Under the pieces are notes generated by a model that ran no database searches, had not been told where the DNA came from, and worked only from the letters and a program-made list of their open reading frames with translations. The translations under genes were made by a program, and so were the position numbers. Below, piece by piece: positions 1-9,580 of a stretch of DNA of 53,483 bases. Position 1 is the stretch's first letter. Each line of letters opens with the position of its first letter. Location: contig JAZQHY010000043.1 of assembly GCA_045540815.1 (NCBI GenBank), forward strand, positions 1 to 53,483, written 5' to 3'. The DNA is from JAZQHR01 sp045540815. GTDB lineage: Bacteria > Bacillota > Clostridia > UMGS1810.

Positions 1-84
1 AGCCCTATAATAATAACTACTAAATAATTTAATTATATATTTATTTATATATAAAATAAATTTTTAAGTTCGGAGGAAAGTTAA
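1..84 (+). other. intergenic leader upstream of dnaN
   Basis: This is a very AT-rich stretch just before dnaN. It ends with the ribosome site GGAGGAAAG seven bases before the dnaN ATG. In most Firmicutes dnaA lies immediately upstream, so this is probably the dnaA-dnaN spacer, but dnaA itself is outside the window. I see no clear DnaA box in these 84 bases. Confidence 0.5.
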
Positions 85-1188
85 ATGAAATTTACTTGTG
101 ATAAAAATGTTCTTTTAGAATCTTTAAACATTGTTTGCAAAGCAGCAAGCCAGAATTCTAACCTTGAACTTCTAAAGGGTATAAAGATAGAAGCAAATGA
201 AAATCTATGTCTTACAGGTACAGACCTTGAGATTTCTATACAGAGCATGATAAATGCTCAGGTCCTTGATAAAGGAAGTATAGTTTTGGATTCAAGAATA
301 TTTCCTGAAATTATAAGAAAGCTGCCAGACGGAATAATGACATTTGTTTCAAATGGAAATAGTGTTGATATACTTTCTAAATCTATGAAATTTTCTATTC
401 AGGGAATTTCATCAGAAGGTTATCCAGAGGTAAGAAAGATAGAAGATGGAAATAAAATAAAAATTCATTCTAAATCTCTTAAGGATATAATAAAGAAAAC
501 AATTTTTGCTACTTGTATAAATGAGGCAAGACCTGTCCTATCAGGTGCAAAAGTTGAGGTATCAGGAAGCTTAATATCTATGATAGCTCTTGACGGAACA
601 AGACTTGCGGTAAAATCAGAAATAATTCCGGAAACAGGTTTATCTGGTCTGGAATTTATAATTCCAGGAAGAACTCTAAATGAGCTTTTAAAGGTATTAA
701 AGGATGACGAAACAGAGGTAAACATAATTATACTTGAAAACAATGTAATGTTCCAGTTTGAAAATTATGTACTTACTTCAAGACTTCTTGAAGGAGAGTT
801 TTTGGATTATACAAAAACTATCCCAACAGACTGCAGGATAAAATTAAAGCTTAATACAAAAGAGCTTACTGACACGGTAGAGAGAGCATCTATTATAATA
901 AATTTTGATGACCCTAAGAAAATTCCTGTGATATTTGATATAAAAAATTCTTGTATAAATGTAGATTGTTTTTCAAAATTCGGTGATTTTCACGAGGAAA
1001 TAGAAATACAAGAATCAGGGGAGATAAAGATAGGTATAAGAAGTAAACTGCTTTTAGATGCACTTAAATCTATTGATGATAATGAGGTTATTATGGAGCT
1101 TACATCAGACCTTGGACCTTGTGTACTTAAGCCTGTAGAAGGAAAAGGATTTTTGTATATGGTGCTTCCTGTAAGATTAAGAGGATAA
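85..1188 (+). CDS. dnaN: DNA polymerase III beta subunit (sliding clamp)
   Basis: The 367-residue product has the length and order of the bacterial beta clamp: three repeated clamp folds with the family ending 'VLPVRLRG'. It forms the ring that tethers the replicative polymerase to DNA and recruits partners by short clamp-binding peptides. It starts at an ATG seven bases after GGAGGAAAG. The following S4-domain gene begins 16 bases after its stop and recF follows, the classical dnaN-yaaA-recF order near the chromosomal origin. Identification is firm from product and gene order. Confidence 0.97.
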   Translation: MKFTCDKNVLLESLNIVCKAASQNSNLELLKGIKIEANENLCLTGTDLEISIQSMINAQVLDKGSIVLDSRIFPEIIRKLPDGIMTFVSNGNSVDILSKSMKFSIQGISSEGYPEVRKIEDGNKIKIHSKSLKDIIKKTIFATCINEARPVLSGAKVEVSGSLISMIALDGTRLAVKSEIIPETGLSGLEFIIPGRTLNELLKVLKDDETEVNIIILENNVMFQFENYVLTSRLLEGEFLDYTKTIPTDCRIKLKLNTKELTDTVERASIIINFDDPKKIPVIFDIKNSCINVDCFSKFGDFHEEIEIQESGEIKIGIRSKLLLDALKSIDDNEVIMELTSDLGPCVLKPVEGKGFLYMVLPVRLRG

Positions 1189-1203
1189 AAAAGAGGGAAA
1201 AAT

Positions 1204-1425
1204 ATGGTAGAGAAAATAAAAATAACCACACCTTTTATAAAGCTTGACCAGTTTTTAAAGTTCGCAGGAATTGTAGAAATGGGAGCTGATGCGAAAATTT
1301 TAGTTCAGGAAGGTTACGTAAAGGTAAACGGAGAAACTGAAACAAGACGCGGAAAAAAACTCGTTTCAGGAGACAAGGTGTTTATAGATTTTGAGGGACA
1401 GCAGTTTTCATTGGAAGTTGAATAG
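1204..1425 (+). CDS. yaaA: S4-domain RNA-binding protein (YaaA/RlbA type)
   Basis: This 73-residue protein is essentially a single S4 RNA-binding fold, with the typical 'LDQFLKFAGI' helix and the 'GYVKVNGE.E.RRGKKL..GD' loop. It lies between dnaN and recF, exactly where Bacillus subtilis yaaA (rlbA) sits, and ends two bases before the recF ATG, so the genes are surely co-transcribed. The homologue is thought to bind ribosomal RNA or assist ribosome assembly; that role is family knowledge, not visible here. Confidence 0.9.
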   Translation: MVEKIKITTPFIKLDQFLKFAGIVEMGADAKILVQEGYVKVNGETETRRGKKLVSGDKVFIDFEGQQFSLEVE

Positions 1426-1427
1426 TA

Positions 1428-2510
1428 ATGAATATAAAAAATATCTATGTTGAAAATTTTAGAAATCTTGAAAATCAATCGCTTAAATTTACAGACGGAG
1501 TAAATGTTTTATATGGGCTAAACGGACAGGGAAAGACAAATATTATTGAGGCTGTATATTACTTTTGTAACGGAAAGTCGTTTCGTGCTCTTAAAGATAA
1601 AGAGGTTGTAAAGTTTGGAGAAGAAAAAAGCAGAATAAAAATAGAATTTGATGCTTTTGGAAGAGAAAACAAAGGTGAAATTTATATTTTTGATAAGAAA
1701 AATATAAAATTAAACGACATTCCTATAAAAAAACTTTCTGAGATACTTGGTTTTTTAAATATAGTTATATTTACTCCTGAGCATTTAAACCTTATAAAAT
1801 CAGGACCGAATGAAAGAAGAAAGTTTTTAGACACTTTCATAAGTCAGCTAAAGCCTGTGTATTTTAAAACACTTGTGGATTATTACAAGGTGATAAAACA
1901 AAAAAATATTATACTAAAATCAAATGATAAGTTGATGATAGAAACACTAGATATTTGGGATGAAAAGCTATCTGAATACGGAACACAGATTTATAAATAC
2001 AGAAAATACTTTTTAGAAAAGCTATCTGATTATCTTTCAGTTATTCAAGCAGATATTACCGAGAAAAAAGAAGATATAAAGATAAATTTTGTAACGAGTG
2101 TAAAAGGTGATTATTTAGATAAAGAAAATTTTTTAAATCAGCTTATAAAAAACAGACAGAGAGAATTAGAATATAAAATGGCTCTCATAGGACCTCACAG
2201 AGATGATTTTGAATTTTTGATAAATGAAAAAAATTTAAAATTATATGGGTCACAGGGACAGCAAAGAACAGCAGTATTAGCTGTGAAAATGGCTGAATGT
2301 GAAATTATAAAAGAAATAAAAAACGAATATCCTGTACTACTTTTAGATGATATAATGAGCGAACTTGATATAAACAGAAGAAAGTATCTTTTAGAAAAAA
2401 TAAAAAATTTTCAGGTGATAATTACCTGTACAAACAGTGACAGTGTGCAGGCTGATAATATGAAGGTTTACAGGATAAACAAGGGTAAGGCAATTTGTGA
2501 AACAAATTAA
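1428..2510 (+). CDS. recF: DNA replication and repair protein RecF
   Basis: The 360-residue ATPase has the Walker A 'GLNGQGKTN' near residue 31, the RecF motif 'GPNERRKFLD' and the SMC-like C-terminal 'VLLLDDIMSELD' Walker B. RecF loads RecA at gaps with RecO and RecR in the RecFOR recombination pathway. It starts two bases after yaaA stops and is the third gene of the dnaN operon. Length is normal for the family. Confidence 0.96.
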   Translation: MNIKNIYVENFRNLENQSLKFTDGVNVLYGLNGQGKTNIIEAVYYFCNGKSFRALKDKEVVKFGEEKSRIKIEFDAFGRENKGEIYIFDKKNIKLNDIPIKKLSEILGFLNIVIFTPEHLNLIKSGPNERRKFLDTFISQLKPVYFKTLVDYYKVIKQKNIILKSNDKLMIETLDIWDEKLSEYGTQIYKYRKYFLEKLSDYLSVIQADITEKKEDIKINFVTSVKGDYLDKENFLNQLIKNRQRELEYKMALIGPHRDDFEFLINEKNLKLYGSQGQQRTAVLAVKMAECEIIKEIKNEYPVLLLDDIMSELDINRRKYLLEKIKNFQVIITCTNSDSVQADNMKVYRINKGKAICETN

Positions 2511-2572
2511 AAATTTTTAGTTCTAAAAAATTTTTAATAAAACCCCCGAAGGGGAAAAAAGGAGAAATATAT

Positions 2573-2842
2573 TTGTTTTTGCACATAGGCGGAGATTATA
2601 CCATTCACACAAAAAATATAATAGCCATTATGGACCTTGATACATCTACTGTGTCAAAAATTTCGAGAGAGTTTTTGGATAGGGTGCAAAGGGAAAATGA
2701 GGTTATTAACGTGTCCGACGAGGACTTGCCAAAATCGTATATAGTATGTGAGGAAAATGGAAAAACCACAGTTTATATTTCGCCTATATCATCTTCAACT
2801 CTACTTAAGAGAAAAAATAATGATTTTAATAAATTGATATAG
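2573..2842 (+). CDS. remB: RemB/YaaB-like DUF370 protein
   Basis: This 89-residue protein starts 'FLHIGGDYTIHTKNIIAI', the DUF370 signature. The paralogue family contains the RemA and RemB DNA-binding regulators of biofilm matrix genes in Bacillus. The start is a TTG eight bases after GGAG; no ATG fits. Position between recF and gyrB matches B. subtilis yaaB/remB. A short CCCCC/GGGG hairpin sits between recF and this gene. Function in this organism is inferred only from family and synteny. Confidence 0.85.
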   Translation: MFLHIGGDYTIHTKNIIAIMDLDTSTVSKISREFLDRVQRENEVINVSDEDLPKSYIVCEENGKTTVYISPISSSTLLKRKNNDFNKLI

Positions 2843-2897
2843 TTAGATATAAAATAATTTTTGTATAAAACACCATAAAGAAATTGGGAGGATAATT

Positions 2898-4832
2898 ATG
2901 CCAAACAACACAAATTATGATGAAAGTCAAATACAGGTATTAGAAGGTCTGGAAGCGGTTCGTAAAAGACCAGGTATGTACATAGGTTCTACATCGGCAA
3001 GGGGTCTTCACCACCTTGTTTATGAGATTGTGGACAACTCTATAGACGAGGCGCTTGCAGGATACTGTACAAAGATAACAGTTTCACTAAATAAAGACGG
3101 CTCGGTTACTGTAGCCGATAACGGACGTGGTATGCCTCACGGTATTCATCCAAAGATGGGCATATCTACTATCGATGTAATATTTACAGTTCTTCATGCG
3201 GGCGGTAAATTCGGCGGTGGAGGATATAAGGTATCAGGAGGTCTTCACGGCGTTGGTGCGTCGGTTGTTAATGCACTTTCGACTAAGCTTGAAGTACACG
3301 TTCACGACGGAGAAAACATTTGGTATCAGTCGTATAAAAGAGGTGTGCCTCAGGGTGAAGTAAGTAAGGTTGGTAAAACCGACCATACAGGAACAGAGGT
3401 TACTTTCTGGGCAGACGGAGATATATTTGAAACTACAGAATATGAATATGATGTTTTATTAAAAAGACTTAGAGAACAGGCATTTCTAAATGGTGGTATT
3501 AGAATAGTATTTGAGGACCTTCGAGGTGAGAACAAAGTATCGGAAGAACTTCACTACGAAGGTGGTATAAAGAACTTTGTTTCTTACCTTTTTAATGATA
3601 AAAAGTCACGTAAAGACTCTCTTGAAATGACTCACGAAAACGTAATTTACGTTAGCGGTGAGAGAGAAGGTTCAATGGCGGAGGTTGCTCTTCAGTGGAA
3701 CAACGGTTATGACGAAGTAATTGAGTCGTTTGCAAATAACATTTCCACAACTGAAGGCGGTACTCACGAAACAGGCTTTAAATCCGCACTTACAAAGGTT
3801 TTAGTAGATTATGCAAGAAAATATAAAATACTTAAAGACAACGAGGAATTAACAGGTGAAGATGTACGTGAAGGTATGATAGCGGTTATATCTGTTAAGC
3901 TTGAAGAACCACAGTTTGAAGGACAGACCAAGACAAAGCTTGGAAACTCTGAAATGCGTTCTCTTGTAGAGTCTATGGTAAAAGAAAAGCTTGCAGATTT
4001 CTTAGAAGAAAACCCTCCTGTAGCACGTGCTATACTTGAAAAAGCACTTCTTGCATCGCGTGCAAGACTTGCTGCAAGAAAAGCAAGAGAGGCAACAAGA
4101 AAAACTCCTCTTGGCTCAAGCACATTACCTGGAAAATTAACAGACTGTATAGTAAAAGACCCTACAAAGACAGAAATATACATCGTCGAGGGAGATTCGG
4201 CGGGAGGCTCGGCAAAAAACGGCCGTGACAGTAAGTATCAGGCGATACTACCGCTTTGGGGTAAGATGCTAAACGTTGAAAAAGCGCGTGCCGACAAGGT
4301 TTATGGAAACGATAAATTAACCCCTGTTATTCAGGCACTTGGCACAGGTATAGCAGGAGAATTCAATATCGAAAAACTAAGATATGATAAAGTAATAATA
4401 ATGGCCGATGCCGACGTTGACGGTGCTCATATACAAACACTGCTTTTAACCTTCTTCTTTAGATTTATGACACCGCTTATCGAAACAGGTCATATATACC
4501 TTGCAAAACCGCCTCTATACAAATTAACTAGGGGTAAAAAGCAGAGAGTGGCATTTTCTGACGAAGAAAGAGATGCTATAAGTGAAGAATTAAAAGACGG
4601 CGATGCAAATGCAAAGGTTGACATAAGCCGTTACAAAGGTCTTGGTGAGATGAACCCAGAGGAACTTTGGGAAACCACTATGGACCCTAAAAACAGAGTT
4701 TTACTTAAGGTAACACTTGAAGATGCCGAAAGAGCAGACCAGATATTCAGTGTACTTATGGGCGACGAGGTTGAGCCTCGAAGAATTTTCATAGAAGAAA
4801 ATGCCCAGTATGTAACTAATCTTGATGTATAG
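2898..4832 (+). CDS. gyrB: DNA gyrase subunit B
   Basis: The 644-residue product carries the GHKL ATPase motifs (VDNSIDEAL, DNGRGMP, GLHGVGASVVNALS), the TOPRIM 'EGDSAGGSA' and 'DADVDGAHI' motifs, and the terminal 'SRYKGLGEMNP' region. It is the ATPase subunit of gyrase, which introduces negative supercoils. The start follows TTGGGAGGATAATT. gyrA lies 250 bases downstream, separated by one copy of the dispersed inverted-repeat element, so the two subunits may not share all transcripts. Confidence 0.98.
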   Translation: MPNNTNYDESQIQVLEGLEAVRKRPGMYIGSTSARGLHHLVYEIVDNSIDEALAGYCTKITVSLNKDGSVTVADNGRGMPHGIHPKMGISTIDVIFTVLHAGGKFGGGGYKVSGGLHGVGASVVNALSTKLEVHVHDGENIWYQSYKRGVPQGEVSKVGKTDHTGTEVTFWADGDIFETTEYEYDVLLKRLREQAFLNGGIRIVFEDLRGENKVSEELHYEGGIKNFVSYLFNDKKSRKDSLEMTHENVIYVSGEREGSMAEVALQWNNGYDEVIESFANNISTTEGGTHETGFKSALTKVLVDYARKYKILKDNEELTGEDVREGMIAVISVKLEEPQFEGQTKTKLGNSEMRSLVESMVKEKLADFLEENPPVARAILEKALLASRARLAARKAREATRKTPLGSSTLPGKLTDCIVKDPTKTEIYIVEGDSAGGSAKNGRDSKYQAILPLWGKMLNVEKARADKVYGNDKLTPVIQALGTGIAGEFNIEKLRYDKVIIMADADVDGAHIQTLLLTFFFRFMTPLIETGHIYLAKPPLYKLTRGKKQRVAFSDEERDAISEELKDGDANAKVDISRYKGLGEMNPEELWETTMDPKNRVLLKVTLEDAERADQIFSVLMGDEVEPRRIFIEENAQYVTNLDV

Positions 4833-4850
4833 TAAATAAATAAAGACAGT

Positions 4851-5029
4851 GTGTGTTTACGTGTAAAAATGGACAGCGGAAGGCAGACGTGAAAGTAATG
4901 ATGGTTATAGTTTCGGGTCGTCGACAAGCGCCGACCCCTACAACGTGATTAGAGTTTGTGTCTGCCAATACACAAAACTGCTTATTTGAATATAGTAGCA
5001 TTGGTAATTTTTATCACGGGAATACACAG
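4851..5029 (+). repeat. dispersed ~178-bp inverted-repeat element, copy A
   Basis: This copy lies between gyrB and gyrA. The left end GTGTGTTT...GTAAAAATGGACAGCGG..GGCAGAC and right end GTCTGCC...GTAGCATTGG...TTTATCACGGGAATACACA form imperfect terminal inverted repeats. Between them is a variable middle containing a GGGTCG/CGACCC hairpin followed by CTACAA. The same ends recur in copies B (7808), C (16891, opposite strand) and D (24483, opposite strand). No ORF inside looks coding. It resembles a MITE or other non-autonomous intergenic repeat. Confidence 0.8.
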
Positions 5030-5083
5030 TGGCTTATATAAATATATCATGCAATGGAGCACTGAAGAAAGGAAATATTTAAA

Positions 5084-7579
5084 ATGGCGAAACATAAAAA
5101 TTATGAAGACTCACATTTTGAAGAGTATTTTGATACACAGACGATAGTTGATGTAGACATAGAACAGAGAATGAAAGAGGCGTTTATCGACTACGCTATG
5201 AGCGTTATCGTAAGCCGTGCGCTTCCTGACGTTCGTGACGGTTTAAAGCCAGTTCACAGAAGAATACTTTATTCTATGTACGAAGAGCATCTAACTCACG
5301 ACAAGCCGTTCTTTAAATCGGCGACTACTGTCGGTAACGTAATCGGTAGATATCATCCGCACGGTGACGCATCGGTTTATGATGCTATGGTTAGAATGGC
5401 GCAGGATTTCTCTATGAGATATCCATTAGTTGACGGTCACGGAAACTTTGGTTCGGTGGACGGTGACCCTCCTGCTGCATACCGTTATACAGAAGCGCGT
5501 ATGAGCAAACTTTCAAACACTATGCTTGAAAACATCGAGAAAAACACAGTTGACTTTGCACCGAACTTCGATGAAAAGAGAAAAGAACCGCTTGTTCTTC
5601 CTACACGTATTCCTACACTACTTATAAATGGTAGCTCGGGTATAGCGGTTGGTATGGCTACAAACATTCCTCCGCACAACTTAACAGAAGTTCTAGACGG
5701 CGTTATAGCACAGATAGACAACCCTGATATAGACGTGGAAGGACTTATGGAGTACATAAAGGGTCCGGACTTCCCAACAAAAGCATCAATAATGGGACTT
5801 AGCGGTATAAGAAGCGCGTACCAGACAGGTAAGGGAAAGATTATCGTTCGTGCAAAATGTGAGATAGAGGAGCACAAAGACGGCACAGCATCTATCATCG
5901 TTACTGAGCTTCCATATCAGGTAAACAAGAAAATGCTTGTTGAGTCTATTGCCGATTTAGTTAAAGATAAGAAAATAGAAGGACTATCCGACATCGACGA
6001 CCATTCATCTGACCGTGTTGGAATTAGACTTGAAATATTCCTAAAAAGAGATGCAAACCCACAGGTAGTGTTAAATCAGCTTTACAAATACACTCGCCTT
6101 CAGGACAGCTTCTCTATAAATATGATTGCCATAAACGACGGTAAACCTCAGACTCTTGGTCTAAAAGAAATACTTGCAAAATTTATCTCATTCCAGGAAG
6201 AAATAGTTACCCGCCGTACAAAATACGACCTTGAAAAAGCCGAGGCGAGAATGCACATATTGGAGGGCTTACGTATTGCCCTTGCAAATATCGATGCGGT
6301 TATCGAAACCATCAGAAATTCGTACGACGATGCGAAGGAAAGACTGATGGAGAGATTTGGTTTCTCGGAAATTCAGGCACAGAGCGTACTTGATATGCGT
6401 CTTGCACAGCTCCAGAAACTAAACGGCGAGAAGATTGACGAAGAGTTTGATATGCTAAAAGCTCTTACTGATGAATACAAAGCACTTCTTGGCGACAGAA
6501 ATATCCTTATGGAAAAAATCAAGGAAGAACTATTGCAGATTCGCGACAAATACGGCGACGAAAGACTTACATCTATCGAGCCTGCTATTGATTTTATAGA
6601 AGATGAGGACTTAATCGAACGTGAGGATTGTGTTATCACTATGACTCATTTCGGTTATGTAAAACGTCTTCCTACTGCTACTTACAAGGCACAGCACAGA
6701 GGAGGCCGAGGCATATCGGGACTTTCTACACGTGAGGAAGATTTTGTAGAGAAGATATTTACTGCATCATCGCACGACTTTTTACTATTCTTCACAAACA
6801 AGGGCAGAATGTACAAGATAAAAGCCTACAGAATAGCCGAGGCTAGCCGTCAGGCAAAGGGTACTGCTATAGTTAACCTTATCCCTATAGAGTCTGACGA
6901 AAAGGTTACTGCTATTATCCCTGTACCTGAGTTTGAAGAGGGCAAGTACTTAACAATGGTTACAAAGCAGGGCTTTGTGAAGAAAACTAACCTTATGGAT
7001 TACTCAAACAACCGTAAGGGCGGTATTATTGCAATTGGCCTTAGAGAAGATGACGAGCTTATAAGCGTTGACATCACCGACGGAAATTCAAACATCATTA
7101 TCGGTACAAAAGAGGGTATGTGTATCCGCTTTAACGAGCAAGATGTTCGTCCTATGGGACGTGGCGCTACAGGCGTTATCGGCGTAAGGTTAAAATATGC
7201 AGATGACTACGTTGTAGGTGCATCTGTTTGCGAGGACGACAAGACAATCCTAACTGTTACTGAAAATGGCTACGGCAAAAAGACAAAGATTTCTGAATTT
7301 AAGGTTCAGAACCGTGGCGGTCAGGGTGTAACAGGCTACAAACTTACTGACAAGACAGGTAAGGTTGCGGGCATCAGCATAGTTGACAATTCTATAGATA
7401 TAATGCTTATCACATCGGAAGGTGTTATCATAAGAATGGCAACTGACGAGATAAGTGAGTTTGGCAGAGTTACTCAGGGCGTAAGACTTATGAAGCTTGC
7501 CGACGGAGTAAACGTGGTTTCTATCGCTCCTGCGTCGAAGGAAGACGAGGAAGGCGCAGAGGAAACAACAGAAGAATAA
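5084..7579 (+). CDS. gyrA: DNA gyrase subunit A
   Basis: The 831-residue product has the winged-helix breakage-reunion domain with the quinolone-region 'GRYHPHGDASVYDAMVRMAQ' and the catalytic tyrosine in 'AAYRYTEARM', then the six-bladed beta-pinwheel C-terminal domain with a GyrA-box-like segment 'QHRGGRG'. It cuts and reseals DNA in the A2B2 gyrase. The start ATG follows GAAAGGAAATATTTAAA. An acidic tail (EDEEGAEETTEE) ends the protein, and a strong terminator follows. Confidence 0.98.
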   Translation: MAKHKNYEDSHFEEYFDTQTIVDVDIEQRMKEAFIDYAMSVIVSRALPDVRDGLKPVHRRILYSMYEEHLTHDKPFFKSATTVGNVIGRYHPHGDASVYDAMVRMAQDFSMRYPLVDGHGNFGSVDGDPPAAYRYTEARMSKLSNTMLENIEKNTVDFAPNFDEKRKEPLVLPTRIPTLLINGSSGIAVGMATNIPPHNLTEVLDGVIAQIDNPDIDVEGLMEYIKGPDFPTKASIMGLSGIRSAYQTGKGKIIVRAKCEIEEHKDGTASIIVTELPYQVNKKMLVESIADLVKDKKIEGLSDIDDHSSDRVGIRLEIFLKRDANPQVVLNQLYKYTRLQDSFSINMIAINDGKPQTLGLKEILAKFISFQEEIVTRRTKYDLEKAEARMHILEGLRIALANIDAVIETIRNSYDDAKERLMERFGFSEIQAQSVLDMRLAQLQKLNGEKIDEEFDMLKALTDEYKALLGDRNILMEKIKEELLQIRDKYGDERLTSIEPAIDFIEDEDLIEREDCVITMTHFGYVKRLPTATYKAQHRGGRGISGLSTREEDFVEKIFTASSHDFLLFFTNKGRMYKIKAYRIAEASRQAKGTAIVNLIPIESDEKVTAIIPVPEFEEGKYLTMVTKQGFVKKTNLMDYSNNRKGGIIAIGLREDDELISVDITDGNSNIIIGTKEGMCIRFNEQDVRPMGRGATGVIGVRLKYADDYVVGASVCEDDKTILTVTENGYGKKTKISEFKVQNRGGQGVTGYKLTDKTGKVAGISIVDNSIDIMLITSEGVIIRMATDEISEFGRVTQGVRLMKLADGVNVVSIAPASKEDEEGAEETTEE

Positions 7580-7591
7580 AATAAAACTTTA

Positions 7592-7622
7592 AAGGACGTG
7601 CACTAAAGCGCGTCCTTTTTTG
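7592..7622 (+). terminator. Rho-independent terminator of gyrA
   Basis: The stem AAGGACG/CGTCCTT is followed by a run of T, twelve bases after the gyrA stop. Confidence 0.9.
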
Positions 7623-7659
7623 TTTTGTGTGAAGCCATCGTGTATCCAGTTATAATTTT

Positions 7660-7760
7660 ATGTCTCCGACGGGGCATTTTGGGCGGCAAAATGCCGAAAC
7701 CCGCCGGGGGTTCCGATTCCCCCGGCCCCCTAAAACGGTCTGGGACACCCCAAACCCCAA
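7660..7760. repeat. GC-rich double-hairpin patch downstream of gyrA
   Basis: The patch holds two perfect inverted repeats: GGCATTTT/AAAATGCC (loop GGGCGGC) and GCCGGGGG/CCCCCGGC (loop TTCCGATT). It is far more GC-rich than its surroundings. Long open frames exist on both strands here, but none has a ribosome site or a recognisable product. It reads as a structured intergenic insertion rather than a gene. Confidence 0.55.
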
Positions 7761-7807
7761 AACATAGAAACGAAACAAAACCGCTACCATCAGTATTGTG
7801 CGACAAT

Positions 7808-7984
7808 GTGTGTTTCCGAGTAAAAACGTACAGCGGACGGCAGACAAAGGTATAATATTGTTATTCACTTCGGAAGGAGCAAACCTCTTCCCTACGAAGT
7901 CATTTTATTCTGCGTCTGCCAATGTGTAAGATTTTAATTTTTAATAATAGTAGCATTGGGAGTTTTTATCTCGGGAATAAACAT
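7808..7984 (+). repeat. dispersed ~178-bp inverted-repeat element, copy B
   Basis: This copy has the same terminal blocks as copy A (GTGTGTTTCC...ACAGCGGACGGCAGAC and GTCTGCCAA...TAGCATTGGGAGTTTTTATC.CGGGAATA). Its middle is different, with a GGAAGG/TCTTCC hairpin followed by CTACG. It is in the + orientation between gyrA and the amidase-like gene. Confidence 0.8.
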
Positions 7985-8065
7985 TGGCGGACAGATGTTA
8001 CTGAGATATATAAACTTTTTCACTATTTTTGTCGAAAAATCATATAATCTATTGGGGGTGATTAT

Positions 8066-8578
8066 ATGATAACAGTTCCGTATGACAGGCAAAGTGCAGT
8101 TAGGTACGCACTTCGCTGGGCGCTTTCGAGAAACCCTGAATATTACAGCTATTCAGGGTTAGGCGGTGACTGTACAAACTTCGTGTCACAGTGTGTATAT
8201 GCCGGGGCGGGTGTAATGAATTATACGCCTGACTTTGGCTGGTATTATATAGATGCAAATGACAAATCTCCATCGTGGACGGGCGTTGAATATTTTTATA
8301 ACTTTATGACTACCAATGAGGGGATTGGGCCTTTTGGCATAGAAACCGATATTACAAATCTCGTTCCAGGTGATGTAATTCAGCTTGGCAGAGAGTCAGG
8401 CGACTTTTACCATACTCTTATATTAACCGCTATAAGACGTGATATTTTCGGCAGAAGATACTACATCTGCGCGCACTCGGAAGACTCGTACCAAAGAAAT
8501 CTAAACACGTATGATTATGCTATGAGAAGGTGCATACACATCCTTGGCGTGCGAAAGGAAAACGGAGAGGGTATGTGA
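8066..8578 (+). CDS. putative amidase-domain (Amidase_6 type) protein
   Basis: The 170-residue protein contains 'GLGGDCTNFVSQCVYAG', the catalytic-Cys block of the Amidase_6 family, and a later histidine in 'DFYHTLILTAI' that would complete the Cys-His pair. These NlpC/P60-like folds occur in cell-wall or spore-cortex enzymes of Firmicutes. No signal peptide is visible, so a cytosolic or forespore location is likely. The ATG follows ATTGGGGGTGATTAT. It stands alone, between repeat copy B and a gene with its own promoter. Substrate unknown. Confidence 0.8.
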   Translation: MITVPYDRQSAVRYALRWALSRNPEYYSYSGLGGDCTNFVSQCVYAGAGVMNYTPDFGWYYIDANDKSPSWTGVEYFYNFMTTNEGIGPFGIETDITNLVPGDVIQLGRESGDFYHTLILTAIRRDIFGRRYYICAHSEDSYQRNLNTYDYAMRRCIHILGVRKENGEGM

Positions 8579-8603
8579 TGTAGAGTGATTTATAAATAAA
8601 TTA

Positions 8604-8632
8604 TTGAGTTTTTGGTTAAAATATGGTAAAAT
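8604..8632 (+). promoter_or_regulatory. sigma-A-type promoter for the amidohydrolase gene
   Basis: A -35 TTGAGT (8604-8609) and a -10 TAAAAT (8627-8632) are separated by 17 bases, upstream of the ATG at 8716. The ~80-base leader has no recognised riboswitch. Confidence 0.55.
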
Positions 8633-8715
8633 AAATTAATTATATGTTATTTGTAGGACCGGCGTCATTGAAGGTCTGCAATGTAAATATTATCATTTAA
8701 CAGGGAGCGCAAAAG

Positions 8716-9510
8716 ATGAGCAAGGTAATAGATTTTCATACACATTGTTTTCCTGAAAAGATTGCCCAGAGGGCTATTAAAAACCTTCAGTATTCGGCAG
8801 GAGGAATAGAAAATTACACAGATGGAACGGCAGAGGGTCTTCTTAATATAATGAAAAAAAGCGGTGTGGATAAAAGTGTGGTTTTAAGCATAGCTACCAA
8901 TCCCACACAGCAAAAAAACGTTAACGACCACGCAGCAATGCTAAATTCAGATAACCTGATATGCTTTGGCTCGGTACACCCTGATGCACCTGATGCGATT
9001 GACGAGCTTGAACGCATTAAGGCGTTAGGACTAAAGGGAGTAAAGCTTCACCCTGAGTATCAGGAATTTTTTGTTGACGACGAAAAAATGAAGCCTATAT
9101 ATAAGAAGATTTCAGAGCTTGGTCTTATAACCATTTTTCACGCAGGCAGCGACCTTGGCTTTGATGCGCCGTTTAAGGCGATGCCGGGTGGAATTGCAAA
9201 GGCATTAAAATGGTTTGACACACCTGTAGTTGCAGCGCATTGGGGAGGTATAAGATTTTACGAGGACGTGTTTAAGCATTTGGTAGGCAAAGACATCTAT
9301 ATGGATATATCTTGGGGATGCGGAAGCATACCAAGGAAGATGGCTATGCGTATGATAGAAATGCACGGCGCGGATAAATTCTTATTTGGCTCTGACCTTC
9401 CGTGGAGCGACCCTGCAAGAGATTTAAGGTTTGTAGATACGCTAGAATTAGCAGACGGTGACAAGGACAAGATACTTTATAAAAACGCAGAAAAACTACT
9501 TGAAATATAA
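8716..9510 (+). CDS. amidohydrolase-family metal-dependent hydrolase (TIM barrel)
   Basis: The 264-residue protein starts 'VIDFHTHCFP', giving the metal-binding HxH of the amidohydrolase superfamily. It continues with 'GVKLHPEYQEF', 'HAGSD', 'AAHWGG' and 'FLFGSDLPW', the pattern of the amidohydrolase_2 / ACMSD-like branch. Members hydrolyse or decarboxylate varied small molecules, and the substrate cannot be told from sequence. It has its own promoter and ends in a shared terminator facing the ABC ATPase. Start chosen at ATG after CAGGGAGCGCAAAAG. Confidence 0.85.
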   Translation: MSKVIDFHTHCFPEKIAQRAIKNLQYSAGGIENYTDGTAEGLLNIMKKSGVDKSVVLSIATNPTQQKNVNDHAAMLNSDNLICFGSVHPDAPDAIDELERIKALGLKGVKLHPEYQEFFVDDEKMKPIYKKISELGLITIFHAGSDLGFDAPFKAMPGGIAKALKWFDTPVVAAHWGGIRFYEDVFKHLVGKDIYMDISWGCGSIPRKMAMRMIEMHGADKFLFGSDLPWSDPARDLRFVDTLELADGDKDKILYKNAEKLLEI

Positions 9511-9529
9511 ATAAATATTAAGCAAACAA

Positions 9530-9557
9530 AAACCCCTATCTCACACGAGATAGGGGT
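9530..9557. terminator. bidirectional terminator between convergent genes
   Basis: The perfect stem AACCCCTATCTC/GAGATAGGGGTT has a four-base loop. T-rich tracts on both strands serve the amidohydrolase (+) and the ABC ATPase (-). Confidence 0.9.
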
Positions 9558-9580
9558 TAATCTTTTTACTAATTATTCAA

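Noticed and set aside
7603..7868. Overlapping open frames of 67-76 codons on both strands downstream of gyrA
   Set aside because: They cross terminator, hairpin and repeat sequence, have no ribosome sites, and overlap each other on both strands.
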